From Leclercia adecarboxylata (GTDB taxonomy: Bacteria > Pseudomonadota > Gammaproteobacteria > Enterobacterales > Enterobacteriaceae), in the NCBI RefSeq assembly GCF_023639785.1, contig NZ_CP098325.1:4464001-4528000 (forward strand): 64,000 bases of DNA, read 5' to 3'. Below the pieces are notes generated by a model. It made no database searches and was not told where the DNA came from. It saw only the letters and a list, made by a program, of their open reading frames with translations. The position numbers and the translations under genes were made by a program. This document shows, piece after piece, positions 8,429-19,190 of the stretch (positions are counted from its first letter, which is position 1; each line of letters opens with the position of its first letter).

Positions 8429-10591
8429 TTACACTGCTTCCAGCCTGGCGTAAGCCGCGACCAGCCATTTGATCCCCTGGCCCTGGAACGCCACCTGCAG
8501 GCGGCTGTGCTCGCCGCTGCCTTCCAGATTCACAATGGTGCCTTCGCCAAATTTGGCATGACGAACGCGCTGGCCGAGCTTAAAGCCGCTGTCGCTTTCC
8601 GAGACCGGCGTGCCCAGACGCTGATGGCTCACCGGGCGGCTGATGCTGGCGCGCAGACGCACCTCCTCCACGCACTCTTCCGGCAGCTCGCCGACAAAGC
8701 GCGACGGACGGTGATACACCTCTTTGCCGTACAGACGGCGGGTTTCGGCGTAGGTCAGGGTCAACTTTTGCATCGCGCGGGTCACGCCCACGTAGGCCAG
8801 ACGGCGCTCCTCTTCCAGACGCCCGCCTTCATCCAGCGACATCTGGCTCGGGAACATCCCCTCTTCCATCCCGACGATAAACACCTGCGGGAACTCCAGC
8901 CCTTTGGCGGAGTGCAGGGTCATCAGCTGAACCGCATCCTGCCAGGTATCGGCCTGCCCTTCTCCCGCTTCCAGCGCGGCATGGGACAGGAACGCCTGCA
9001 GCGGCATCAGGTCTTCGTCTTCTTCGTTGTAGCTAAACTGGCGCGTCGCTGTGACCAGCTCCTCTAAGTTCTCGATACGCGTCTGGCCCTTCTCGCCTTT
9101 TTCCTGCTCATACATCATGCGCAGACCGGAGTCTTTAATCACCCGGTCGGTCTGCACGTGCAGCGGCATGTCGGCAGTTTCCTGGGCCAGCGCTTCGATA
9201 AGCTCCAGGAAGCGCTGTAGGGCGCTGGCGGCACGCCCGGCGAGGGCTTTCTCCTGCAGCAGCTCGCGACACGCCTGCCATAGCGTTAGCTGGCGGTCGC
9301 GGGAGGTCTGACGCACCACGTCGAGGGTGCGATCGCCGATGCCACGGGTGGGCGTGTTGACGACGCGCTCAAACGCCGCGTCGTCGTTACGGTTGGCAAT
9401 CAGACGCAGATAGGAGAGCGCGTCTTTAATTTCCTGGCGTTCGAAGAAGCGCATCCCGCCATAAATACGGTATGGCATGCTGGCCTGCAACAGCGCCTCT
9501 TCCAGCACGCGCGACTGGGCGTTGCTGCGGTAGAGAATGGCGCACTGCTCCAGCGCGCCGCCGTTGTCCTGCCAGGTTTTGATCCGGTTAACCACGAAGC
9601 GGGCTTCGTCCAGTTCATTAAAGGCACAGTAGAGAGAGATCGGCTCGCCGTCGATGCCCTCGGTCCACAGTTTTTTACCCAGACGCCCGTTGTTGTTTTC
9701 AATCAGGGCGTTGGCCGCACTCAGAATGTTGTTGGTGGAGCGGTAGTTCTGCTCCAGGCGAATGGTTTCCGCGCCGGGGAAGTCCTTGAGGAAGCGCTGG
9801 ATGTTCTCCACCTGCGCGCCGCGCCAGCCGTAGATCGACTGGTCGTCGTCGCCGACGATCATCACCTTGCTGGAGTCCCCCGCCAGCAGGCGGATCCAGG
9901 CGTACTGAATGTTGTTGGTATCCTGGAATTCGTCGACCAGGATATTGGTAAAGCGTTCGCGATAGTGCTGCAGAATATGCGGCTTGTTCAGCCACAGCTC
10001 GTGGGCGCGCAGCAGCAGCTCGGCGAAATCCACCAGCCCTGCGCGATCGCAGGCTTCCTGATAGGCCTGATATACCTTCTGCCAGGTCTGCTCAATCGGG
10101 TTGCCAAAGCTCTGGATGTGATGCGGACGCAGCCCTTCATCTTTCTGGCTGTTGATGTACCACATCGCCTGACGCGGCGGCCACTGCTTCTCGTCGAGGT
10201 TCATCGCCTTAATCAGGCGCTTCAGCAGACGGAGCTGGTCTTCGCTATCGAGGATCTGGAAATCCTGCGGCAGGTTGGCGTCCATATGGTGCGCACGCAG
10301 CAGGCGGTGCGCCAGGCCGTGGAACGTGCCGACCCACATGCCGCCCTGGCTGGTGCCCATCAGCTGGGCGATACGGTGGCGCATCTCTGCTGCCGCCTTG
10401 TTGGTGAACGTCACCGCCATAATGGAATACGGCGAGCAGTTTTCCACGCTCTGCAGCCAGGCGATACGGTGAACCAGCACGCGTGTCTTACCACTGCCCG
10501 CCCCTGCCAGCACCAGCATATTGGTGCGCGTCGCGGCAACCGCGTCACGCTGTTTGTCATTAAGGCTGTCGAGCAGGTAAGAAACGTCCAT
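8429..10591 (-). CDS. uvrD: DNA helicase II UvrD
   Basis: A 720-residue SF1A 3'-5' helicase for nucleotide-excision and mismatch repair. Walker A AGAGSGKT is at 29-36, the Walker B-type VDEFQDT near 220, [13 protein letters not shown] follows, and the C terminus has the Tudor-like segment KFGEGTIVN that binds RNA polymerase. The start at 10591 (MDVSYLLD) matches E. coli; upstream in-frame residues to 10642 overlap the LexA box and are non-coding. Last gene of the lptM-dapF-yigA-xerC-yigB-uvrD series, but with its own SOS promoter. Confidence 0.98.
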   Translation of the reverse strand: MDVSYLLDSLNDKQRDAVAATRTNMLVLAGAGSGKTRVLVHRIAWLQSVENCSPYSIMAVTFTNKAAAEMRHRIAQLMGTSQGGMWVGTFHGLAHRLLRAHHMDANLPQDFQILDSEDQLRLLKRLIKAMNLDEKQWPPRQAMWYINSQKDEGLRPHHIQSFGNPIEQTWQKVYQAYQEACDRAGLVDFAELLLRAHELWLNKPHILQHYRERFTNILVDEFQDTNNIQYAWIRLLAGDSSKVMIVGDDDQSIYGWRGAQVENIQRFLKDFPGAETIRLEQNYRSTNNILSAANALIENNNGRLGKKLWTEGIDGEPISLYCAFNELDEARFVVNRIKTWQDNGGALEQCAILYRSNAQSRVLEEALLQASMPYRIYGGMRFFERQEIKDALSYLRLIANRNDDAAFERVVNTPTRGIGDRTLDVVRQTSRDRQLTLWQACRELLQEKALAGRAASALQRFLELIEALAQETADMPLHVQTDRVIKDSGLRMMYEQEKGEKGQTRIENLEELVTATRQFSYNEEDEDLMPLQAFLSHAALEAGEGQADTWQDAVQLMTLHSAKGLEFPQVFIVGMEEGMFPSQMSLDEGGRLEEERRLAYVGVTRAMQKLTLTYAETRRLYGKEVYHRPSRFVGELPEECVEEVRLRASISRPVSHQRLGTPVSESDSGFKLGQRVRHAKFGEGTIVNLEGSGEHSRLQVAFQGQGIKWLVAAYARLEAV

Positions 10592-10641
10592 TGGGCACCG
10601 CCGCAAATAAGGTTTCCGGCGACCAAAGGCCGCCGGAGACA

Positions 10642-10657
10642 CTGGGAATTTATACAG
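10642..10657 (-). promoter_or_regulatory. LexA (SOS) box of uvrD
   Basis: On the minus strand the site reads CTGTATAAATTCCCAG, a perfect CTG-N10-CAG. It lies 50 bases before the uvrD start in the yigB-uvrD gap, where E. coli uvrD has its known LexA site. This supports SOS induction of uvrD separately from the upstream cluster. Confidence 0.9.
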
Positions 10658-10669
10658 AACTGCTGGTGA

Positions 10670-11386
10670 TTATATCAGCGTGGTGAGGGATGCCAACCGC
10701 GAAATTTCCACGTGCGGCAGCAGACGGCTGTCCAGCGTGGTCATCAGATCGGCATTTTCCGGTTTGATCCAGCAGGCCTGCATTCCGCAGCGGATCGCCC
10801 CTGCGACGTCGGTCGTCAGGTCATCCCCTACGTGAAGAATGTGCCCCAGCGGCAGGCCGAGCTTCTCCGCCGCCAGATGGTACATATCGTTGAACGGCTT
10901 GGAGCGCCCGTGCGGGCCTGCGCGCAGCACAAACTCGAAATAGCCCCCAAGACCGAACAGCTCCGGCTGGGCGTTGCCGTTAGTAATGGCCACCAGCGGC
11001 CACTTTTTGGCAAGCGCTGCCAGCGTGTCGTGCGTCTCCGGGGGGACGTCGATGCGGCTGCGCCAAGTCGCGAAGTGCGCCATCGAGGCCTCGGCGCCAA
11101 GCGCAGCTTCGGCAGCGGTCAGGCCTGCGTTAAGCATAGCCAGCTCCACGGCACGACGACGCCATTCGGTCACGTCGTGATAGATTTCCGGCTCGGTCTG
11201 GCGTAACGCCTGGCGCAGGCGGTGGAACTCTTTGTTTTCCAGCGTTTTTAAGGCCGGGTGGTAATTCTGTACAAACGCCAGCGCTTCCTGCTCGGTACGC
11301 AGGATCACCTCGCGGTTGTCGTAAAGGGTGTCATCAAGGTCGAATGTCAGGGCAGAGATTTGGCCTAATGGACGATAAAAACGCAT
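10670..11386 (-). CDS. yigB: HAD phosphatase YigB (flavin pathway)
   Basis: A 238-residue HAD-like hydrolase. Motif I DLDDTLY has nucleophile Asp16 and Asp18, motif II is around ITNGNA, and the late [10 protein letters not shown] gives the Mg2+-binding acids. The E. coli homologue dephosphorylates the riboflavin precursor 5-amino-6-(5-phospho-D-ribitylamino)uracil and FMN. Its ATG overlaps the xerC stop by one base (TAATG), showing translational coupling. Confidence 0.92.
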   Translation of the reverse strand: MRFYRPLGQISALTFDLDDTLYDNREVILRTEQEALAFVQNYHPALKTLENKEFHRLRQALRQTEPEIYHDVTEWRRRAVELAMLNAGLTAAEAALGAEASMAHFATWRSRIDVPPETHDTLAALAKKWPLVAITNGNAQPELFGLGGYFEFVLRAGPHGRSKPFNDMYHLAAEKLGLPLGHILHVGDDLTTDVAGAIRCGMQACWIKPENADLMTTLDSRLLPHVEISRLASLTTLI

Positions 11387-12288
11387 TATTTCCCCCGTTT
11401 GGCGCGTGGATGCGCCGCGTCGTACACCGAGGCAAGGTGTTGAAAATCAAGGTGGGTGTAAATTTGGGTGGTGGACAGATTGGCGTGCCCCAGCAGCTCC
11501 TGGACACCACGCAAGTCACCGCTGGACTCCAGCATGTGCGTGGCGAACGAATGGCGCAGCTTATGCGGATGAACATGGCTGTTCAGCCCCTGCTTGATCC
11601 CCCACTCGGCAAACCGTTTTTGCACGTTACGCGCCGAGATGCGCTTGCCCAGCTTCGAGAGGAAAAGCGCCTCGTCCTCGGTGCCAAACAGGCCGCGCAA
11701 ATCGAGCCAGTGCTCAATCCACGCCACGGCGTTGCGGCCAATGGGCAGGCGGCGCTCTTTGCTGCCTTTGCCCATCACCCACACCTCGCCGGTGTCCAGA
11801 TCGAGGTGTTTGATATCGAGGTTCACCAGCTCGGACAGACGCAGACCGGCACCGTACATCACCTCCAGCATGGCGCGGTCGCGCACCGCCAGCGGATCGT
11901 TAAGATCGATATCCAGCAGGCGGTTAACGTCATCAACGTCGATATTTTTGGGCAAATGGCGCGGCGCTTTCGGCGCGGCGATACCTTTCGCCGGGTTGGC
12001 GTTGAGTTCGCCCTGGCTGACCAGCCAGTCAAAGAAGCTGCGCAGTGCCGAGAGCCGGAGCGCAAGGCTGGCCGGGCCAAGACCTTTACGGCGGCTGCGC
12101 ACGGCAAAGGTCCGCACCGTGGCGGCATCACATTGTTGCCAGCTCGTCAGGCCGATCTCGCCGGCTAACTGCATGATGGCATCAAGCTGACGCTGATAGT
12201 TCAACAGGGTAATCGGGCTGAGCTGGCGCTCAACGCCCAGATAGCGCAGAAAACGCGTGACGGCCGTCGACAGCGAAGCGTCCGTCAT
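11386..12288 (-). CDS. xerC: Tyrosine recombinase XerC
   Basis: XerC works with XerD at dif to resolve chromosome dimers. In 300 residues it has an N-terminal SAM-like core-binding domain and a C-terminal catalytic domain. LRHSFATHM holds the conserved His-Arg pair and TQIYTHLDF the nucleophile Tyr277. The start overlaps the end of yigA by four bases (ATGA). The small length difference from E. coli (298 residues) lies at the termini. Confidence 0.97.
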   Translation of the reverse strand: MTDASLSTAVTRFLRYLGVERQLSPITLLNYQRQLDAIMQLAGEIGLTSWQQCDAATVRTFAVRSRRKGLGPASLALRLSALRSFFDWLVSQGELNANPAKGIAAPKAPRHLPKNIDVDDVNRLLDIDLNDPLAVRDRAMLEVMYGAGLRLSELVNLDIKHLDLDTGEVWVMGKGSKERRLPIGRNAVAWIEHWLDLRGLFGTEDEALFLSKLGKRISARNVQKRFAEWGIKQGLNSHVHPHKLRHSFATHMLESSGDLRGVQELLGHANLSTTQIYTHLDFQHLASVYDAAHPRAKRGK

Positions 12289-12992
12289 ACGCGCTCAATC
12301 CAGCGCTCCAGCAGCTCGGGCAGCATCTGCGCGATCTCCTGCAGCAACTGCGTGCCTTGTCCCTGCTGATAATGATGCGGATCGCGACTGGTAAACAGCA
12401 TTACGCCAAGCTCGCCGTCGCGTCCCATCAGGGACATGGCGACCGACCCGATAGCTTTGGCCTCCGGCAGCACCAGCAGCAGCTCAGGGCCATTCAGCTG
12501 CCCAAGGTAGTGATTTTCTTGCCCCATACGCTGAATGCGCAGCGGCTCAAACGCCTGACGCGACAAGGCCAGATGGGTAAAACCGGAGGGCGCGCCAATG
12601 CGCCAGCGATCCGGGAACAGGCGCAAGGTTGCCCCTGCCAGCCCCAGCTCGCGCGCCCAGCGATGCAGGCGGAGAAGAAATTCGTCGAGGCTGCTGGCCG
12701 AGGCCAGCCGGGATTGCAGGTGCAGCAGGCGATAAAACAGACCTTCATTACTGGTGGCCTGCTCCATCAGCAGGGAGATGTTCTCTTCAAGATGGTTGAT
12801 ATGGTTGCGCGCGCGCGCCATATGCCACTCAACCAGCGAGACTGTCCCGCGAACCGGGTGCGGGACGCGCATCTCTTCCACGACACGTGCATTGCGAATG
12901 AAAAAGTCAGGATGGCGCAGCAGATAATCAACAACCGCCCGGTCGTCCATCTCCGTCAGCGTCTCCTGCAGTTCTTCTCCTGGTTGTTTCAT
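12285..12992 (-). CDS. yigA: DUF484 protein YigA
   Basis: A 235-residue DUF484-family protein of unknown function, conserved between dapF and xerC in enterobacteria. It is GAF-like: N-terminal [10 protein letters not shown], a helical stretch around [12 protein letters not shown], then an alternating strand region. The start at 12992 ([10 protein letters not shown]) overlaps the dapF stop by four bases and matches E. coli; a longer frame to 13064 runs back into dapF and is rejected. The tight overlaps with dapF and xerC suggest coupled translation, not a known shared pathway. Confidence 0.88.
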   Translation of the reverse strand: MKQPGEELQETLTEMDDRAVVDYLLRHPDFFIRNARVVEEMRVPHPVRGTVSLVEWHMARARNHINHLEENISLLMEQATSNEGLFYRLLHLQSRLASASSLDEFLLRLHRWARELGLAGATLRLFPDRWRIGAPSGFTHLALSRQAFEPLRIQRMGQENHYLGQLNGPELLLVLPEAKAIGSVAMSLMGRDGELGVMLFTSRDPHHYQQGQGTQLLQEIAQMLPELLERWIERV

Positions 12993-13813
12993 AGATGGAT
13001 AAACCCGTCGTAAACTTGTGTCGCCGGACCGGTCATATACAGCGGCTGGCCCGGGCCTTTCCATGCGATATCAAGACGCCCGCCTGGCAAATCCACGCGA
13101 ACCTCCTGCGCCAGTAAACCCTGCGTAATTCCCACCGCGACGGCGGCACAGGCGCCGCTGCCACAGGCCTGCGTCTCGCCTGCACCACGTTCAAAAACGC
13201 GCAGGCGGATGTGTTCGCGAGTAAGAACCTGCATAAATCCAATATTAGCGCGCTCCGGGAAACGTTCGTGGCTTTCGAGCACCGGTCCGAGCGTCTCGAC
13301 GGGGGCAGTCGCCACGTCATCAACCTGAATCACGCAGTGCGGATTTCCCATGGAGACCACGCCGCACAAGACTGTCTGTTCCGCCGCGCGCATGATATAG
13401 GTCTTTTCCGCTTTGTTGGCGCGAAACGGCACCTGGGACGGCTCGAAGTTCGGCTCGCCCATATTGACCCGCACCAGTTCGTCGTCGGTCACGCTCAGTA
13501 CCATCCGCCCGTTGGCGGTGCTGACGCGAATATCACGCTTGTTGGTGAGCCCTTTCAGACGGACAAAACGGGCAAAGCAGCGCGCACCGTTGCCGCACTG
13601 GGCCACTTCGCTGCCGTCGGCATTGAATATCCGGTAGTGGAAATCGAGATCCGGATCGTAAGGCGGCTCAACCACCAGCAGCTGATCGAAGCCTACGCCA
13701 AGGTGCCGATCGGCCAGACGGCGGATCAGCTCCGGCGAAAAGAAGACATTCTGCGTTACCGCGTCGACGACCATAAAGTCATTGCCAAGGCCATGCATCT
13801 TAGAGAACTGCAT
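12989..13813 (-). CDS. dapF: Diaminopimelate epimerase
   Basis: DapF converts LL- to meso-diaminopimelate for lysine and peptidoglycan. The 274-residue protein has two mirror-image halves, each supplying a catalytic Cys: Cys73 in AQCGNGARC and Cys217 in QACGSGACA. Length and motifs equal the E. coli enzyme. It lies 32 bases after lptM on the same strand and overlaps yigA by four bases. Confidence 0.97.
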   Translation of the reverse strand: MQFSKMHGLGNDFMVVDAVTQNVFFSPELIRRLADRHLGVGFDQLLVVEPPYDPDLDFHYRIFNADGSEVAQCGNGARCFARFVRLKGLTNKRDIRVSTANGRMVLSVTDDELVRVNMGEPNFEPSQVPFRANKAEKTYIMRAAEQTVLCGVVSMGNPHCVIQVDDVATAPVETLGPVLESHERFPERANIGFMQVLTREHIRLRVFERGAGETQACGSGACAAVAVGITQGLLAQEVRVDLPGGRLDIAWKGPGQPLYMTGPATQVYDGFIHL

Positions 13814-13845
13814 TATTTACTCCATTGCGCGGATCGGAGCGCTTG

Positions 13846-14049
13846 TCAGTAATTCACCTGGCTTGGACCATTGTTATCGCCACGATCGTTACGACCCGGC
13901 ATGGTGGACTCAACAGGGCTTTCCGCTTTTTTAGTTGGCGGAGGCGCGGTTTTATCGGCTGGCGGGAAATAGAGCGGCCCTTTCAGACCACAACCGGTCA
14001 GGCTAAACAGCGTGAGGAGAACGGCAAGCGTTCGAAAAACGTTTTTCAT
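13846..14049 (-). CDS. lptM: LPS-assembly lipoprotein LptM (YifL)
   Basis: A 67-residue lipoprotein. The signal peptide ends in the lipobox LTGC with lipid-attached Cys20, followed by GLKGPLYFPPADK and a Pro/Asp-rich tail ending PSQVNY. E. coli LptM (formerly YifL) binds LptD-LptE and helps correct disulfide formation in LptD. The start at 14049 (MKNVF) matches E. coli; longer in-frame starts run into cyaY on the other strand. First gene of the dapF cluster, divergent from cyaY over 138 bases. Confidence 0.93.
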   Translation of the reverse strand: MKNVFRTLAVLLTLFSLTGCGLKGPLYFPPADKTAPPPTKKAESPVESTMPGRNDRGDNNGPSQVNY

Positions 14050-14187
14050 TATTGGTTGCCTGTAAGTTCGTGCTTTATGTGTTCTATCATCGCAGGAGAA
14101 GGCGCAAAAGCAAGAGTTTGCCGCTAACCTGCAACCGGAATTATTTAGCGTTATACTGCCGCCATCACGAAAAACAGGAACAGAACC

Positions 14188-14508
14188 ATGAATGACAGTG
14201 AATTCCATCGCCTTGCCGACAACCTGTGGCAAACCATCGAAGAACGCCTTGATGACTGGGATGGCGACAGCGATATCGATTGTGAAATCAACGGTGGTGT
14301 GCTGACCATCAGCTTCGAAAACGGCAGCAAAATCATTATCAACCGCCAGGAACCGCTTCACCAGGTCTGGCTAGCCACCAAACAGGGCGGCTACCATTTC
14401 GACCTGAAGGGCGACGAGTGGGTTTGCGATCGTAGCGGTGAGACGTTCTGGAATCTGCTGGAACAGGCTGCGACCGCACAGGCGGGTGAAGAGGTAAGAT
14501 TCAGCTAA
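14188..14508 (+). CDS. cyaY: Frataxin-like iron protein CyaY
   Basis: A 106-residue bacterial frataxin that binds iron and tunes IscS-based iron-sulfur cluster assembly. The N-terminal helix carries an acidic ridge ([14 protein letters not shown]), followed by the sheet with the conserved [15 protein letters not shown]. Divergent from lptM and convergent with cyaA across a REP element. Length equals E. coli CyaY. Confidence 0.96.
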   Translation: MNDSEFHRLADNLWQTIEERLDDWDGDSDIDCEINGGVLTISFENGSKIIINRQEPLHQVWLATKQGGYHFDLKGDEWVCDRSGETFWNLLEQAATAQAGEEVRFS

Positions 14509-14513
14509 GGCTG

Positions 14514-14595
14514 TTTTGCCGGATGGCGCTCCGCTTATCCGCCCTACGGGTTCGAGCTATTGTTGGCCCGGTAAGCGTAGCGCCACCGGGCAAAA
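14514..14595. repeat. REP/BIME element between cyaY and cyaA
   Basis: Paired inverted REP units: GCCGGATGGCGCTCCGCTTA on the left and GCCCGGTAAGCGTAGCGCCA on the right, joined by CCTACGGG. The element closely resembles the one at 7041-7120 and again fills a convergent gene junction. Confidence 0.9.
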
Positions 14596-14599
14596 TTCG

Positions 14600-17146
14600 T
14601 CAGGAGAAATACTGCTGCAACAGCGGAGTGCTGGCGTCCTGGCGGTCAGGCACCACCGGCGTAATCGCCTGGGTGCGGAACGGGATCACCTGCGCACGGC
14701 CATCTACTTTCACAATCTGATAGAACTGCGGCAGGTTGAAGTTGATAAAGCTTGAGCCGTAGGTGAAACGGTCGTGTGAAGAGGAGTAGAAGCGGCTGAC
14801 GTCGCGCACCAGCTCCTCTTTGCTGCCTTCACAGTGGTGATACACTTCGGCGCGGTTGGTTTCATCGAGGATGTAGATGTTGAACCCGGCTTCATCCCCC
14901 GTCTCTTCAAAGAAGAACTGAATAATCCCTTCGCTGGCAAAGCCGTCCACCACCTGCGGCAGTTTGACGTGGTTGGTCTCAACCTGTACCGACAGACCGT
15001 GCAGTTTGTTATGTGAAATGGCGCCGTAGAACTCAATGGCGTTTTCCAGCTTTTGCACCGAGACGTTCAGACGTTCAAAGAACAGGCCCCAGGTCTGGCC
15101 GGAGACGCGCAGCGCTTTGAAGCGCCCGGTTTCCTGGCGGGTGCTGGAGAGGCGCAGATCGATGCATTCAGAGACCAGCTGCTGCACGCGGGTACGGATC
15201 AGGCCGCGCAGATGCTGGCTATAGCAGAAGACCTCTACGCTGTCCGGCGGGGCGGCATCCTGATGCATCTTGCCGAGGATCGTTTTCAGCGCTTCGATCA
15301 TCGCCTGCTCGCCGTTGAAGTGCAGAGTACGCACTTCGTTCCACGAGTTGCGGTACAGCAGATCGACGCTGCCCACCAGGCAGTTTTGCTGCTCGCCAAA
15401 GCTGAACACATCCAGCTTACGGAAATCGAAATGGACCACCTGATTGCGGAAGGCCGCCGTCGGGTCATATTCCAGGTTGACGATAATCGCCAGATGGCGA
15501 ATTTCGCACGGACTGTAGAGCGCTTTTGGCGTCGGGGCAGGCAGACGCAGCGGGAAGTGGTGCGACACATCGGCAACCATTTCCTGCAGCTTGGCTAAAT
15601 CGACAATCTCGTTACCTTTGATAAACAGGCGCGTGCGGGACGTCAGCAGGCCGTTAAACCAGGCCCAGGCCACCAGCTTGTTCAGGTAACGGTTATATTC
15701 CAGCGGCTGATGGCTGATGATCGAATCCATGCTTGGCGCACGGTTGTAGAGATACCAGCCGGTACGGTTCGCACGACCCGGAGGAACATAGATAAAGGTC
15801 AGGTTTGGTTCAGACAGGTCAGGCGAAATTTGTGGGTTCACCAGCGTCACTTTACCCGGCAGCGCTTCAAACGCGGCGTACAGCTTACGGGTCAGCACCC
15901 CGATATCCTGCGGGCTGGCGGAAACGCTGAGGTTGTTACGACGGGCAAAGCGAATCAGGTTACGGTAGCTCTGCATCATCGCATCGAGCAGCTCGTTGTG
16001 TGCCTCACGCACCTGATCGATCTTCCAGTTGGCGCGGTTATCGAGCATCGACAGACGCTCTTCATCCCATCCCCACTCTTTGACTAACTGACTGACCACT
16101 TCACGACGCCAGCCGACGCAGGCGCGTTCACGGCTGAGCTTCTCGCACACTTTAAGATAGAAACATCGACGAACCAGGTCCAGACGGGTGGGATCGTCGA
16201 TGGCTTTCAGGTATTCGGTGACGCGCTCGAGCATCATGCAGTAGGCATCAAGACCGAAAGAGACGATCTCGCCGTCGTGCAGACGCTGTTTAATGTCTTT
16301 CGCCAGCAGGCGCGGCGTCGGGTATTCCCAGGAATAGGCCTCGAGCAGCAGGGTCTTCAGCACGGCTTTATACGGGGAATCGATACTTTTATACAGTTGC
16401 CACAGGCTGGCACCGAAATACTCTTCCGCAGACAGCGAGCTTAAGCCGCCCAGATCCAGCCATTCGTTTGGCGTCAGGACACCCTGGGCATAGAGCTTCA
16501 TGACGTAGTCGTCGTAGTGCTCTTCTTCATCGCACGGCACCATACTCCACAGGATACGCTTCCCGGCCAGGCGCACGGCGGTACGGTAGAACTCATCCAG
16601 CAACAGGATGTGCTGAGTCGAGCCGCAGTCTTCACCACCCAGACTGCCGCTTTCATTGTGGCGGAAACGGTTTTCATCGATCAGGAAGAAGCTCACTTCC
16701 ACGCCGAGCGATGCCGCCCAGCTCTCAAGCAGGCTGCATTTACGCTGCAGCAGCTGGCGCTCGTCGTTATCGAGCCAGGATTGATGGCAAACCCAGATAT
16801 CGAGATCCGATGAACAGCTTTGCCCCACCGAAGAGGTGCTGCCCATGGTGTAGACACCGGTGATCGGCAGTTCGCCTTTCGGGGACTCCTGCGCCGGCAT
16901 GCCACGATAGAGTTCCAGCTCTTTGAGATAGTGCTGTTGGGTTTCATCAGGCGTGAAAAGGCAGATGCCTTTGGGAACGTTACCGTCAAGGTAACCCGGC
17001 ATCAGCGGATGGTGATAGTGCAGCAATGTCGGCAGTAGACTGTAAACCTGTTGAAAAGCAGGTCCCATGGCAGCAAGCGCGCGATCGACGCGCAGTTGAT
17101 TGATGGCATCCAGTCGCTGTTTCAGAGTCTCAATATAGAGGTACAA
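14600..17146 (-). CDS. cyaA: Class I adenylate cyclase
   Basis: CyaA makes cAMP for CRP. The 848-residue protein has an N-terminal catalytic domain with the nucleotidyltransferase motif [15 protein letters not shown] (metal-binding Asp114 and Asp116) and a C-terminal regulatory half that responds to EIIA-Glc in E. coli. Translation starts at TTG (17146), as in E. coli cyaA, where this poor start limits expression. A CRP site lies upstream (17283-17298), consistent with feedback repression. Divergent from hemC. Confidence 0.97.
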   Translation of the reverse strand: MYLYIETLKQRLDAINQLRVDRALAAMGPAFQQVYSLLPTLLHYHHPLMPGYLDGNVPKGICLFTPDETQQHYLKELELYRGMPAQESPKGELPITGVYTMGSTSSVGQSCSSDLDIWVCHQSWLDNDERQLLQRKCSLLESWAASLGVEVSFFLIDENRFRHNESGSLGGEDCGSTQHILLLDEFYRTAVRLAGKRILWSMVPCDEEEHYDDYVMKLYAQGVLTPNEWLDLGGLSSLSAEEYFGASLWQLYKSIDSPYKAVLKTLLLEAYSWEYPTPRLLAKDIKQRLHDGEIVSFGLDAYCMMLERVTEYLKAIDDPTRLDLVRRCFYLKVCEKLSRERACVGWRREVVSQLVKEWGWDEERLSMLDNRANWKIDQVREAHNELLDAMMQSYRNLIRFARRNNLSVSASPQDIGVLTRKLYAAFEALPGKVTLVNPQISPDLSEPNLTFIYVPPGRANRTGWYLYNRAPSMDSIISHQPLEYNRYLNKLVAWAWFNGLLTSRTRLFIKGNEIVDLAKLQEMVADVSHHFPLRLPAPTPKALYSPCEIRHLAIIVNLEYDPTAAFRNQVVHFDFRKLDVFSFGEQQNCLVGSVDLLYRNSWNEVRTLHFNGEQAMIEALKTILGKMHQDAAPPDSVEVFCYSQHLRGLIRTRVQQLVSECIDLRLSSTRQETGRFKALRVSGQTWGLFFERLNVSVQKLENAIEFYGAISHNKLHGLSVQVETNHVKLPQVVDGFASEGIIQFFFEETGDEAGFNIYILDETNRAEVYHHCEGSKEELVRDVSRFYSSSHDRFTYGSSFINFNLPQFYQIVKVDGRAQVIPFRTQAITPVVPDRQDASTPLLQQYFS

Positions 17147-17490
17147 GACGTATCGCCTGATGTTCAGAAGGCTCTAATCGCCAGTCAGACTGAGGATTAG
17201 GCGTTCACAGTATTTCGAAAGTAGCCGTCGCCTTTTTTCGCCCTTATCTTTTTGGTCATGGAGACGAAAAAATGGTCTAAAACGTGATCAATTTAACACC
17301 TTGCCGATTGACCGTAAAGAAAGATGCGCTACATACAAGTGTAGCACCGTTCTGTACGTGTAAATTCCTGAATACGGCAGCAGGCAACTTCTATCGCAGC
17401 CTTGTCCTGTCCCCCTCAACGTCCGTAAAACTGACAGTCCTGAGACAACAATGTTAGGATGGTCAGCAGACGATTAAGACGGTAACAAGC
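17147..17490. promoter_or_regulatory. Divergent cyaA/hemC control region
   Basis: A 344-base non-coding interval that must hold the promoters of cyaA (minus) and hemC (plus). The recognisable element is the CRP site listed separately. The sequence is AT-rich around 17225-17300. I found no open frame or hairpin terminator in it. Confidence 0.75.
17283..17298 (-). promoter_or_regulatory. CRP-binding site before cyaA
   Basis: The minus strand reads TGTTAAATTGATCACG, close to the CRP consensus TGTGA-N6-TCACA; the second half is strong and the first has one mismatch. In E. coli the same sequence overlaps the main cyaA promoter P2 and mediates repression by cAMP-CRP. Confidence 0.8.
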
Positions 17491-18432
17491 ATGTTAGACA
17501 ATGTTTTAAGAATTGCCACACGCCAAAGCCCCCTTGCGCTCTGGCAGGCACATTATGTTAAGCAGCGCCTCGAGGCCTGTCATGCAGGTTTGCGTGTAGA
17601 GCTGGTACCCATGGTGACGCGCGGTGATGTCATTCTTGATACGCCGCTGGCGAAAGTGGGCGGTAAAGGCCTGTTCGTGAAAGAGCTTGAGCTGGCACTG
17701 CTTGAAGATCGCGCTGATATTGCGGTCCACTCGATGAAGGATGTCCCGGTTGATTTCCCTGAAGGGCTGGGGCTGGTCACCATTTGCGAGCGTGAAGATC
17801 CGCGCGACGCCTTTGTCTCTAATCACTACGATTCTCTGGATGCCCTGCCTCAGGGGAGCATCGTTGGCACGTCAAGTTTACGTCGCCAGTGCCAGCTGGC
17901 CGAATACCGCCCGGACCTGATCATCCGCTCCCTGCGCGGTAACGTCGGCACCCGCCTCGGCAAACTGGATAACGGTGAATATGATGCCATTATTCTGGCG
18001 GTAGCCGGCCTGAAACGCCTGGGTCTCGAGTCGCGTATTAAGGCGGAGCTCTCTCCGGAACAGTCGCTACCGGCCGTCGGTCAGGGCGCGGTGGGCATCG
18101 AGTGCCGACTCAACGACACGCGCACCCATGCCCTGCTGGCGCCGCTCAATCACGATGAGACCGCAATCCGCGTTCAGGCGGAGCGTGCCATGAATACCCG
18201 CCTTGAAGGGGGATGTCAGGTGCCGATTGGCAGCTATGCTGAATTAACCGATGGCGAACTGTGGCTGCGTGCGCTGGTTGGCGCGCCGGATGGTTCGCAG
18301 ATGGTGCGCGGCGAACGCCGCGGCAAACCACAGGATGCAGAACAGCTGGGGATTTCACTGGCGGAAGAACTGCTGAATAACGGCGCCCGTGAGATTCTCG
18401 CGGACGTTTATAATGGAGAACCCCCGGCATGA
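17491..18432 (+). CDS. hemC: Hydroxymethylbilane synthase (porphobilinogen deaminase)
   Basis: HemC joins four porphobilinogen units into hydroxymethylbilane in haem synthesis. Of its 313 residues, [10 protein letters not shown] holds Cys242, which carries the dipyrromethane cofactor; HSMKDVP and SSLRR are substrate-binding motifs. Length equals E. coli. First gene of hemCDXY; its stop overlaps the hemD start by four bases. Confidence 0.98.
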   Translation: MLDNVLRIATRQSPLALWQAHYVKQRLEACHAGLRVELVPMVTRGDVILDTPLAKVGGKGLFVKELELALLEDRADIAVHSMKDVPVDFPEGLGLVTICEREDPRDAFVSNHYDSLDALPQGSIVGTSSLRRQCQLAEYRPDLIIRSLRGNVGTRLGKLDNGEYDAIILAVAGLKRLGLESRIKAELSPEQSLPAVGQGAVGIECRLNDTRTHALLAPLNHDETAIRVQAERAMNTRLEGGCQVPIGSYAELTDGELWLRALVGAPDGSQMVRGERRGKPQDAEQLGISLAEELLNNGAREILADVYNGEPPA

Positions 18433-19169
18433 GTATTCTCGTCACCCGCCCTTCTCCCGCTGGAGATCAGTTAGTGAGCCGACTGCGCACACTGGGGCAG
18501 GTGGCGTGGAGCTTTCCGCTGATTGAGTTTTCTCCGGGCCGGGAGCTACCCCAGCTCGCTGGCCATCTTGGCGCGCTGCAGGCTGGCGATTTGCTGTTTG
18601 CCCTGTCACAACATGCCGTGGAATTTGCCCACGCCCGGCTGCAACAGGACGGCCAGAACTGGCCTGATGCGCCGCGCTATTTCGCCATCGGCAGAACCAC
18701 TGCCCTGGCGTTGCATACTGAAAGCGGCCAGGACATTCGCTATCCGTTGGATCGGGAAACCAGCGAAGTGTTGCTACAATTACCTGAATTACAAACTGTT
18801 GTAGGGAAACGCGCGCTGATTTTGCGCGGCAACGGTGGACGAGAATTGCTGGGCGACACGCTGCGTGAGCGTGGAGCAGAAGTGACATTTTGTGAATGTT
18901 ATCAACGTAGTCATAAACATTATGACGGTGCGGAAGAGGCGATGCGCTGGCAGGCGCGCGGCGTCACTACCCTGGTGGTTACCAGCGGGGAGATGCTGCA
19001 ACAGCTCTGGACACTCATCCCACAATGGTATCGTGAAAACTGGTTACTCCGCTGTCGGCTTCTGGTCGTCAGTGAGCGTCTGGCGAACCTCGCCCGGGAA
19101 CTGGGCTGGCAAGATATTCGGATCGCTGATAACGCCGACAACGATGCGCTGCTGCGCGCATTACAATAA
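18429..19169 (+). CDS. hemD: Uroporphyrinogen-III synthase
   Basis: HemD cyclises hydroxymethylbilane with inversion of ring D to give uroporphyrinogen III. The 246 residues form the usual two-lobed protein starting [10 protein letters not shown]. The family is poorly conserved, so the call rests on the N-terminal strand VTRP, the segment [12 protein letters not shown] and the position directly after hemC, with a four-base ATGA overlap. Confidence 0.96.
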   Translation: MSILVTRPSPAGDQLVSRLRTLGQVAWSFPLIEFSPGRELPQLAGHLGALQAGDLLFALSQHAVEFAHARLQQDGQNWPDAPRYFAIGRTTALALHTESGQDIRYPLDRETSEVLLQLPELQTVVGKRALILRGNGGRELLGDTLRERGAEVTFCECYQRSHKHYDGAEEAMRWQARGVTTLVVTSGEMLQQLWTLIPQWYRENWLLRCRLLVVSERLANLARELGWQDIRIADNADNDALLRALQ

Positions 19170-19190
19170 CTCTCATAATGGGAAGCCATA

